From: Sphaerolaimus hirsutus
Lineage: Eukaryota; Nematoda; Chromadorea; Monhysterida; Sphaerolaimidae
Length of the DNA stretch: 64,000 nucleotides
Assembly (NCBI GenBank): GCA_964036195.1
Contig: OZ038460.1
Span: 623,504-687,503, forward strand
Reading direction: 5' to 3'
The position numbers and the translations under genes were made by a program. Shown here piece by piece: positions 46,701-58,700 of the stretch. Every line of letters starts with the position of its first letter. Within the stretch, counting starts at the first letter, position 1. The notes beneath the pieces are model-generated. The model was given only the letters and a program-made list of their open reading frames with translations, had not been told where the DNA came from and did no database searches.

Positions 46701-49700
46701 GCGGCCTCAAAGCCAGTGAAAATGGACACAATTCCTGCCAATGTGGCTGTATATGCCTGTAAAAAAACAGACGTATACTGGTGTTTTGGCGCAAATGCCA
46801 ACGCCAGTGGCGCCATGGCGTGGCGCCTATATATGGCGCCAGCGCCATGGCGCCATTCCCCTACTACAGGGTAAAATTTTAGGGGGGGGGGGCGCCGCCC
46901 CCCCCCGTTCGCCGGGCTCCGTATACAATCCGCCCCCACGCTCAAAAATCCTGGCTACGTCCCTGGAACTGAAAGCCATACAACGGGTTTTACCGTATTT
47001 TGATGAATAGCCCAACACACACCAGTTGACAATGACGTCGACTGCAAACTGGGTAGATAGGTTTCCATTCATATTTTAGTTGACATGTTCAGTTTCAGTT
47101 GACGATGTTCGAATGTACACGTCAATAATTATAAATTCCTTGCCGCATGACACCATGAAAATTCTCCTGCGACCCGTCAACTAAAATCTGAATTGACATG
47201 ACATGGAAACCAGTTGACACCCAGTGTGCGTAGCGCCAATATGGTCAACTAACAAAATAGGCACTCAATTCACGCATAGTGAGAGAAAAGTCATGTGGAA
47301 AAGAGAATAAATAACATTTGGTCTTTCATTCAGATGGAATACGGTAACCATCACGGTTAAGTAAACGGTCAGTAGACTATAAGCAAATTTCTCCTTCCAA
47401 CCATGTGCCACCGCAAAATCAGTGCATGTGCTCACGAATTTAGTAAATGCTAGCAGTCGATTCACAAGCTGCTACGCATGCATCAAGCATTCATTTAGCG
47501 TGAAACAGGGATTGGTCTGGGTGGAATTCCGCAAGTGGACAAGTGACAAGAAAAGTGTCAAGTGGTAAGTAGAGTTATGAGTCGGTTTGGAAAAAATCAT
47601 TTTTTCAAACACCTTGATAAAAAAATGGGGGTATACAGCAAAGATATGTGTAAAAATTAGGGATGGCCAAAAAAAGGTTTTTTTTAACGACAGCGTTCTT
47701 CTTTTTTTAAAAATCAAGTGACTCAGTTGAAAATCAAAAATCAGTTGAAAAATCAAGTGGCATCCTTAGTTATGAGTGACAAGTCAAGTGACAATACATT
47801 GATTAAATGACAAATAAACCCAGAAACAACTACACTTGTCACTTTACTCAGCACTTACCACTTAGTCTTGTCACTTCTCCACATGTGAAATTTTCTCCTG
47901 TGGTGGATGTTGAGCTAAAAGTGCAGCAACATCTGCCGCAGTTATTAGTTGATCAGTCCTTAATTTATGATTTTGGTGTGGTGAGTGGCATTGAGATTGA
48001 AAAATTATTCAGAGAGCGTCTATTTGCCACAATTTTAAATGCAATATGTTGAACGTATTTTTTGGAAGCCATTTATTTTCAGAGACGACACAAGTCCATT
48101 AGACATTGCAAGACTAATGATGTCAGGGTGAAAAAATATGTTGCTCATAAATAATAATCATATTTATCTGTTCACTGTAGAAGCATGTATTTCTCGACGA
48201 AAAACCCCCAGTGAATTTCGTATTTAGTGGTATTGTGGTAAGTTGAGAAAACTACGATTAGATTTACAATTTACAAAACTAATATAAATAATACAACTTA
48301 ACAGGGGTTAAGTAGGGGGGGGGGGGTTTACACCCCGCCCCCCAATCCGCCAGCTATCTATCTATCCCGGAGGCCGCTCAACTATAAATATATCTATCTG
48401 AAGCGACTTTTGAGAAATTTTGCACCAATTTTCGCTCAAAATCGCTGATTTTCGTTCTTTTTTATATTTTTTCACCTTCAAAATCGTTATAACATGTGTT
48501 TCATTGCTATTTTCAGCTATTTATGTACTATACATGCTTATATACCCATTTTTCATCTACTTTTAGCGAATTTTTCTCTGTTTCTCCTGCTGTACCTTGG
48601 AAAAGCTTATATATTGAACGACCCCCCAAAAAAAGAATTTTCAGCCATCAAATTTTCAGCTCCGGAGGAGCGATTTACTATCTATATGAACCATCGCGGG
48701 GGTCTAAATCTACAAAACCCCTGCAACTTAACAACAATAACTGAAAAGTTCACACTAAAGCACACTATTCAACTTTGCACACCGGCTTTCACAAATCTAC
48801 GGCACAAACAAAACTTCCAACACTTCAATGTTGACTTGTCACTTGTCACACATTTTCCGCGGTGAAGCAAGTAAATACATGTAAATACGTATTTATGCAG
48901 CCAGAGTGAAGACATATAGCCAATAAAAGTCATAAAGCCGCAGTTAATAAACATTTCACGGTAAATGCCAATAAATATTACATATTTACAGTATATGCCA
49001 CATCACGTTTGTGCAGTACTACCGTATTTCCTCGAATTACCCCCCTCGAAATACCCCCGTCTCGAAATACCCCCCCCCTCAAAACGGACACTATGAATTT
49101 AGTAGCCCCCCTCGAAATACCCCCCCAAATTGACTGTAAACAGAACGTACATGACAAAAGCTACTGTTTGTGATCCGGACGATGCAAAACAGACGTTAAA
49201 AACGATGACTGTGTTACGTTAGAAACTGTTTTACACCATCTACATACATACTTATGTAAGTCCATAGACTCCTATACATGGTGCTTTTTGTTGCATTTTT
49301 CGACGTCAGCGTACGCTACAAACAGCAGTTTAGTATTGGGAGTTCAAAAAAAGTTCTGGAGAAATAATAAGCCCCCCCCCCCTCGTTTACCGCCCCCCCT
49401 TCAAAATTCTCACTCTGAAACAATCACCCCCGGGGGGTATTTCGAGTAAATACGATAAATAAAAGTGTAATTTCTAGTTTTCACTCAACTTCCACAGAAA
49501 TGTTTGTGCACCAACTTAAAGTATACAGTTGAAAAATAGTGACAGCCCCCAACAATTATCACAAAGCCCATGAATACATCTAAATATTATTGCCTCAAGG
49601 CAGACCCCATTTCTCAAAACTAAAACATAAATACTCGACATAAATAACACAATACTTATGTACAATTCTATCGGGGCAGGAAGTGCACGGCATGCAGATA

Positions 49701-52700
49701 GGAAATTGCGTGGAATTTAGGACTCAATTTTAGACTCTAGAAACCCGTGCAAGATTGCACTGATGACTGCTTTTATTCTATTTATTTACGTTTCCAGTGG
49801 CGGGTGATAAATTCATTTTCAATTGAAATTCAATCAAAATCTAACCGAGTAAGTTCTCATGGCTTGTTGTAAATATTTAACGCAGACAACATCACTTAAT
49901 CATGATAACATTGAACTTGAAAACAGTTTTTTTCTGACTTTGGCGCTAGGCGCCATTACGCCTTTCAAATGGATAGCACTAGGGTGTCAAAAATTTTTTT
50001 TTACGGAAAACGGAAAACGGAAAGGTAAAAATTTTTCACTTTACGGAAAACGGAAAACGGAAAGGTAAAAAAAAAATTTCTGCCGGAAAACGGAAAGGTA
50101 AAAAAATTTCACTCAGCGGAAAACGGAAAACGGAAAGGTAAAAAAAAAATTGTCGGCCGGAAAACGGAAAACGGAAAAATGAAATGCCGGAAAACGGAAA
50201 ACGGAAAGCAAAATTTTCACGGAAACGGAAAAAAATAAAGTGAAATTAGCACGGTAATAGACAAATTTGCAGAAGGAAAACCTGCATGCAGGTTTGCCTG
50301 TTTGGCTTTGATTGTGGTAGCTGTACATTCTGCAACTATGGATCATGCCTGTAACTTCACTTGTAGTTCAAGCTTAACTGAATCAACAAAAAATCATCAA
50401 AAAGTAGCCATAGTGGCCATAGGAAAGGAAACACTACAACAATTTCACAGTCTAGAAGCAGTGGGAATCACTGATGACCCCTATGCAATTGATGACAGCA
50501 TTGCAGAGGAGATGATAATAAATAGCATAAAATTCAACGACAACAACAAACGATACTATATTGACTGGCCGTATAAAGAGAGTATCAGTGACCTGCCCAC
50601 TGGAAAAGCAGAAGCCTTGGTGCGGTTCAAATCACTGATAAGAAGATTCAACAAAGATCCAAACTTATTCTAACAATACGGGAAAGTTTTGGACAACCAA
50701 CTAGAAAAGGGAATAATTGAGATCTGTGATGACAAAACAGACAACAAGGGGATTCATCACCTGCCACACCAGCCAGTAATCACGCCGGGCAAATCGACAT
50801 AATGCAGAATCGTGTACAATGGGTTGGCAGGTAAGCCCAGTTTAAATGAGTGCCTTTTTAGACGACCAATTACAACACCATTAGCACTGGGCCTACTCCT
50901 GAGGTTCAGGGCAGGCAATCTAGCGTAAATTGCCAATATTGAAAAGGAATTTTTGCAAATAGGATTGCATGACCAAGCTAGAGACTACACATGATTTTTC
51001 TGGCTGAAAGATGCCTCAAAACCAGTAACTGAAAATAACTTGATAGTACTTCATTTTAAACGCATACTGTTTGGACTTGTCTGCAGCCCAGCAATTTTGG
51101 GAGCAGTCATAAAATACCATTTAAATGTGACAATAAACAACATGAATGAATATGAAGAAAATGAAGGGGAATGAAACCAGTTGGCGATGATAATAAACAA
51201 CATTTATGTCGATAACTTCATCATGAGTGTCACGAATGAAGTTGAAGCTTTAGAACTATATTACAAAGTCAAAGCTTTATTTAACCAATGTTCTATGAAC
51301 ATGAGGGAATGGCTGTCAAACTCCAGATCAGTCATGAATGAAATAGCAGAAAACGACAGGAGTCCAAAGGTGAATAAAATTGTCGCAGTAATGGGCATGA
51401 AATAAAATCACCAAACGGACATGCTGGCAATATCAACACCAAAATTGCAAATTGACAGCATCACAACACCAACCAGACGAAACTTGAATAAATTATTGGT
51501 GTCAGCATATGACCCAATTGGGTTCACAGCACCTGTTTCACTGACCCTGAAATCCCAGTTGTCAATGCTGCTCCAAGGGACAAAAACAACACAATGGCAT
51601 GAGCCAATTGAAGATAAAAACAGATTGGAAAACCAATGGAAAAATGCCAGAAAACTGAAAATCGAGCCAGAAAATGGAAAAATGGCCTGGTAAAACGGAA
51701 ACGGAAAGGTAAAAATTTTTCATCCGGAAAACGGAAAAATGGGCCGGAAAAACGGAAACGGAAAGGTAAAAAATTTTCAGCTGCCGGAAAACGGAAAACG
51801 GAAAGGTAAAAATTTTGCGGCTGCCGGAAAACGGAAAACGGAAAGGTAAAAATTTTTCGGCTGCCGGAAAACGGAAAACGGAAAGGTAAAAAATTTTCCT
51901 GCGGAAAGGCGGAAACGGAAAACGGAAACGGAAATTTGACACCCTAGATAGCACCAAGCGCCAACGGCGCCATAGAAAAATGGCGTCGTATGGCGCTTTT
52001 CGTATTTGGTGCCTGCTAGATCACCAGTTACAGAATATTAACAAGTGGTTTGGTTTCAAAGATAGTTAATAAATACAAGTAGGATATGTATTACCGGGGC
52101 CCATTCCAGCAACCTGTAAAATGTCACACACATGTCAAATGAAATGTAAAATAATAAGTGACATTTTAACCCTCCATTTTACATGACATTTTACGAATGT
52201 GACATTTTACATGACATCCACCCCTGACATAGCATTATCACAAACGCAATGTTCGTTAGGCGCGCAAATGACTAGATTTATATAAATAGCTCAAAGCTGA
52301 TTACACATGTGAGCCCGCCCCCATCCACCTAGATAATTTTCACGTATTTAGTTTCATCATGGCCGATTTTACGAATCTCAAATAAGATGGCCCCCACGTT
52401 TTCATTTATATTTTATCACCCCTCAATTTTATATTTCTTCGCTGAAAAATACCTGCGGCAATCATGAACTATGAATGAACAAATCACGTAACGGTACAAT
52501 GGTCCCCAGTCCATTCAGCTGAGGCAATGACCCATTTGATAACGTGCATTATCTACAATGCGACATATTTGCCAAACAGATGGCCAATTAAAGCAATACA
52601 TACAGCCCAGGTGGTAGTGCCAGACCCTGTAAAATGTCATGTAAAATGTTATGTAAAATGTCAAATGTCATGCAGTGTCAAAAGTCATGTAAAATGTAAT

Positions 52701-55700
52701 ATGTCATGCAAAGTGTCAAACGACATGTAAAATGCCCTGTAAAATGTCAAATGTTATGCGAACCGTCAAAAGTCGTGTAAAGTGCCCTGCAAAATGCCAT
52801 GTAAGATGCTCTGCAAAATGTCATGTAAAATGCCATGCCAAATGCCACGTGAAGTGCCCTGCAACCCAGTTGTCGGGGCATTTTGCAGGGCATTTTACAT
52901 GACTTTTGACATTTCACATGGTCTGGAATAGCCCCCAGGGCGAAATTGCGCATCAATTTTATGCGCAAAAACCTAAATCTATCCGCACTCAAATTGAAAT
53001 ACTTAAAATGATTTCCCATGTGAACACTAAACCAAAAAAATTCATTTCGGCAATGAATGAAAACCGCCCCCGAGAAACCAATATCACACGGGAAAATTTT
53101 CATCGACTGTACAAACTGTTTCTGAAATTCATTTAAACTATTACTATGGAAAATATTATGATGGAAAGGCACATCTACGCATCATATTTATCCTACAAGG
53201 GCTCCCATGCACGGTGTGCCTAGCATTTCAAATATGTTGAGAGATTTTTATGTTTTTAAATATAGTACAATATTCCAAGAACAATTATTTTATATTAGAT
53301 ACATATTTTGGGGATATAATTTTCCTTTTCTTTTGATAAATTTTTAAGGTCATATTGATCTTACTATAAATACCTTTTTTCAAAAAACACACTATTTTCA
53401 CAGGAGATTTCTATTTTAAATTGTTTGAAACATTTTTCCCCATAGTTATAAGTTATTAAAGGGTTTTTAGGGATATTAAATCGTGTTTCCTTTATTAACC
53501 GAGACTATAATTAATGTTATTTTCTGAAAATTGCCAAATTTTTGGAATGCTAGGCATGCTCATGCAATATGAACAAATGTTGCATGCATTCATATGGTTC
53601 ACTTCTACATATTCAAATGATAACAGAGGCAGAATTCTAGACACTTGTATTTACTAGAGCCTATTTTATTATGAATCCATTTTAGTCAGTATACCACCAG
53701 TCTACAGCCAAGGGCATTTAATAATGATCTTTGAACAGAATCCTTTTTCAAGATCATTAAATTTGTGGAGTCTTTTAAAGAGTTTTAGAATGCCTTTGAA
53801 AGAGCCAAGTGCAACGGTTTTTGGTGATTAAAAAATGCAGAATTGTTTCTTGTACTGTAAACTTGAAAAACCTGTAAAAAATGTTTTGAAAAATTTGGAG
53901 CACTTTCAAGATTCACAAAATTTTGGTCCAAAACTCACAGAAGGAATTGTGAATGAATAAAGCGCAGTAAAACAAGTGCCAAACACAGAAAGAAAACCAC
54001 AGCTAAAAGAAGTATGATATTTATTCAAGTGCATCCAAGCCCAGACACAAGCAAAAATGTGCCCACAAACGTGAATAATTGCTATAAAGACAATTTAAAG
54101 CCGGTGCCAGGTACACCCAATCGCTGACAAGTTGACACAAATTTGCCCTTTTCACCAGAGATACAAACATGCACTGCAGGCTACCATCCATTCACATAAA
54201 TATGTACATCTGTGCCTAATTCCGTGACAGATCGCTCAAACTACAATCTGGGACAGTGTTGCCAATATAAAAAGCAAGGCCCCCGCTCTAAACAAAGAAC
54301 GTTGGCAAAAGAACTTCAATTTGCCATTTCACAGCCATATTTTCAGATTGAGAACATAAAAACAGCCGCCGAACACATGTTCCCTCGCGTTTTTATATCC
54401 CCCCAAACGTTGAGACGTTTAGACGGGGGTGCCGTTTTTGTGTTTGCCCACGGGGGGGGCAACAAAAAAAGTTGTGATGTCGGGCAATCAATTTGTGAGT
54501 GATGGAAGAATTTGCTAGAGACCATAAATCTCGCACGGGGCAGCTACGGGGCTGGTGAAAAAGCGGTCTGGATTTCGTTCCCGACAGCGTTCCGTGGGAC
54601 AGAATATTTATTCAAACGTCAGTTACGTATTTGTAACGTAGGAAACGTTTTTATTTGGAAAACCTCAAACGTAGATTCATTTATCGTTGTTATCAAGGTG
54701 AAACGTGTACATTCATTCGTTACTCGATCCGTCGGCGTTCACTCACACATAACAGTTTTTTCATCACCTTTATAACTATTTACAAATTCAATACATTGCA
54801 CTTTGATTTAATAAAGTAATCGCAAGCCTCAAGACATCACCTGAAATAAAGAGAACTACCTGTCATTTCATCAGCCCGGACAGGTGAATCATTTATGACA
54901 TACAGTGCTTATAATCACATCAATACAAGTGCTTATGACATATCAGACTGGGATTATGATAGTATGTAAATATACCAGGTAACAAACACAATAGGTAGAA
55001 TGACATACCTATGCTGTCCGAATAACATACATACAGGTTATCATTCATTCACGTGTAGGATAAGGTTAACTATTTTCCCCTCCACCCTCCAGGGGTACCC
55101 TCCAAAACCATCCAGCTATCTATTTATCTATCCATATAACTATATGTTCTTATATACCTATTCTGAGCAATTTTTCACCTACTTTTCTCCCTTATTTTCC
55201 TTCTACAACTTAAAAAAGCCTACATATTGAACCCCGGAACCCCCAAAGTTTTTATCAGCTATCTATCCCTATCGAGGAGCGATTTTCTATCTATGCAACC
55301 CCCCACCCCATCGATGGGTAAAAATCTAGGAAAACGCTGCCTGCACATATATATTCACAGGATATCATCTATGTTCATTATCAATAAAGTGCGCTGATAT
55401 TGGCAAGATGCCAATGCCATGCCAGCCTGACATATCAAAAATCTAATATGTCATTATCACTGTATGTCATTAGAAGCACACCCACCTCAAACAGGTGTTC
55501 TACGTGGTATCAATGTGCAATCAGTGTGCACATGCAATTTCACGCATGGAACACTGGCATAGCGGCCACATGGGAGCCATGCCTGGGTTCATACACAACG
55601 TGTTATGCATGTTGGTGCACAACAGAGTTGATGTGCAGGTTTTATAGGTGTTTATGAGGTTATGGCCTGGGGGTAGTCCCACTTTGTAAATTGTTATGCA

Positions 55701-58700
55701 AATTGGTCAATTGGCGTGTAAAATGTAAAGTGCCCTGTAAAATTTTCTATTTTTCCTGGGCATTTCACATTAACATGACTTTTGACAAATTATCCCTGCC
55801 ACTTGAAATTTTAAATGAAATTTTACAGGGCGTGGGACTGGCACCTGCCCACTGTAATCCAGTGATGTGTAAACGGGGCACAGGTGTTTGTTGAATAACA
55901 AAGGAACATGCCCAATGAATTGTTGTGAACATGTGTGTATGGATTTCATTTCGCGTCAGGGCCGTATCCAGGGGGGGGGCGGGGGGGGCTGCAGCCCCCC
56001 CCCCCTCCCGGGGTGAGACCTAGAAAGTCCCGGAAAATGCAATTTTTCCTATACATTTTTCGATGTTTCTTAAAAATTTTTGCGCGCAAGCGCGCAATTT
56101 CTTCCCCATACATTGTATTTTTAGCGGATCAGTCCCTGTAAACAAATATCCTTAAAAATGAACACATATTTGCGACTTTCGCCGCATATGTATGCATATT
56201 TATATCTATATAAAGCGGTTCTGGCGCTGGCGCTAACGCCAATAGCGCCATGGCGTGGCGCCATGGTATGGCGCTAGCGCCAAAACGCCTTTCCGTCCCT
56301 ATATAGGGAAAAAATTTAGGGGGGGGGGGGCTGAGCCCCCCCCGCTCGCCGGCCCCCGTAAACAAGCAGCCCCCCCCGCTCAAAAATCCTGGATACGTCC
56401 CTGTTTCGCGTTAAAGTTTTTTGTATGGGTGTCGGTGTCGAGTTGAGATTGCCTTTTGGACAGGACATTATATTAAACTAACCTTGCCAGTTACTTTAAA
56501 ATGTGTAATTCCAGCGACATGACAATGTCAACACGTTTTTTTAAACTCCAAAGTGAAAAATCGCTCAAACCTATCAAGTAAGGATTAGAAACGCCACTAC
56601 AACAGAAGCTGTCAAAAGACTTTTTTTCTTTTGGGAGCTATTTTTTCAACGCCAGCGATAAAAATTATAGTTCACTATAACTCTTAAGTTTTATTAGCAT
56701 TTAGCATTATTTAGCTAAACGACTTTCAACGCTGAAACTACCAAGTTAGACCTAGCTTTCAACGACTAAAAAAATTTCGTAGAAAAAATCTAAAAATGAT
56801 TGGAAGCATACTAAAAATACATCAAAAATGAAACAGAAATCTGACAATTGGCAGTTCCCCCCCTCCACAACATGTGCCGGTACTGGGGGCAGTCCCAGAC
56901 CCCGTAAAATGCCCTGGTAAATGTCATGCAAATAGCCCGGTAAAATGGCAAAAGTACGTTTGCCATTTTACCGAGTATTTTCCCTGACTTTTGCTGACTC
57001 ACTTTGCACGACATTTGACATTTTACAGGGCCTGGGAGTGGCACCTGGGAAAAAATCTCCCGTCGGTTAATTATCGATCCCATTTATGTGTGAAAATGCG
57101 CCCAACAATGAACAGCGTCATAAATAGGTACACACGTAGCCACACAATTAGCTAAAACAGGGAAGGAACACATTCGAATATTATATTCTAGCGGCAGGTG
57201 CTGTGCTGCCCGTCGCAAACATCGATTCAATGATGCTGCGCACAGTGGGTGTCAACTAGTTGCCATGTCAATTCGGATTTTAGTTGACAGGTCGCAGGAC
57301 AGTTGTCAAGTGCACATGCGGCAATGTCGAAAAGGAGGATATATTGGCATTTTATGGGCATTTGAACATCGTTCCGCCACCCGTCAACTAAAATCTGATT
57401 GGAAACCGGTCGACTCAGTTGACACCCCGATGTCATTGTCAACTAGTGCGCGTTAAGTCAAATTTCAACCACACTGCATTTTTATGTGTGCACGTCAAAT
57501 GAATCAGCATGCGCACAAAACATCGCATAAAGTGAAGGATGGTAATCACCCCCCGATGAAAACACTCGGAGCGTGACAAAATTTTGCACTTTTTTGCACG
57601 CGGTACTTTTTTTAAGAGCCAATATCGGTGAACGACATTGTCATTAAGTTGCGGCCCAAAAATGGTTCACATAAATTTTATCTGGTCCCTTGGGGTAGGA
57701 TTCGGAATTGGGAATTCGAAATCGGACTGGACATTGGATCAGTTCAGTTGATCAAAATTGTAAATATTTTTTTAAATTCACCTTTTTTAAAACAAAATCG
57801 GGACGGGATGCCGTTTGAACCCTGTCAAGTAAATCAACAAAACTCATTCATGTACCCAAAGACAAAAATTTATAAAAAAATAGAAAATACAAATAATACA
57901 GTTATAATTATTTACACATTTTCGTTGAGCTCTGGATTCCCGATTGCTACATTCAAACACCATCACAAAACAATCAGAAATAGCCCCTTTTAAACACAAC
58001 CACAAACCATCCAACGAAACACATCAAACACCAATTTTACAGTAAAAAACACCTAAAAAGGCCGCAGTTTACAGAAAAAGCAAACATCCCCCCCCCCATC
58101 ATACAGGATGTGAATTCAATTTCAAAAGAAAATGCTAATAAAGGTCTGGGAAAACCAGGCAAGCCAGCAAAAAAAAACCTCTGCTCAAAAAACTGATAGC
58201 GCTGAACATCTAATCAAACAGAACGCCGCTTTTCTGAAGAAACGAGTGAAAAATGATAGGCTTTTTTCGGTGCCAATAGATGTTTGCTTAACTTGAACGC
58301 GTATTTATACGATTGACTTTATGTTATGTACGCAAAGTTAACGTTGGCAGCCAAACAAGGATCACAAACGCAAGTGCCCCCTGAAATTGATGGAAAGATT
58401 CAGCGCTGCTAAACAATTTGTGTTCACCCTGCAACAATTTTCAGCTTACAAAAGTCGCACGACGTTGGCACGTTGCCAACGTCAGGCATAAATGACCGAG
58501 CGTGCTCACCGTCAAGTCACTGGGGCAGACCAACGAAGCAGTAACTGTCGCAATAGGGCGTGCAGTGGAAAAATTAAAATTAAATGCGTGCAGATCGTAC
58601 GTATTAATCCCACACACACTAGTTGACATCGCAAATTTGTTTCAACCCGATGTCAACTACCGTATTTCCTCGAATTACTCCCCGGGGGGTTTATCGGGGG

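Noticed and set aside
46424..46945. A 173-codon open frame on the minus strand
   Set aside because: It lies almost wholly inside element F3 and reads through its C-runs and GGCGCC patch. Similar frames occur in other F copies for the same reason.
50302..51693. BEL/Pao pol as an active retrotransposon
   Set aside because: Multiple stops and frame changes, no LTRs and most domains missing. It is a relic inside C1.
54212..54502. A 96-codon plus-strand frame that looks moderately protein-like
   Set aside because: No recognised domain, no clear acceptor or donor, and flanking sequence is AT-rich repeat. Left uncalled.
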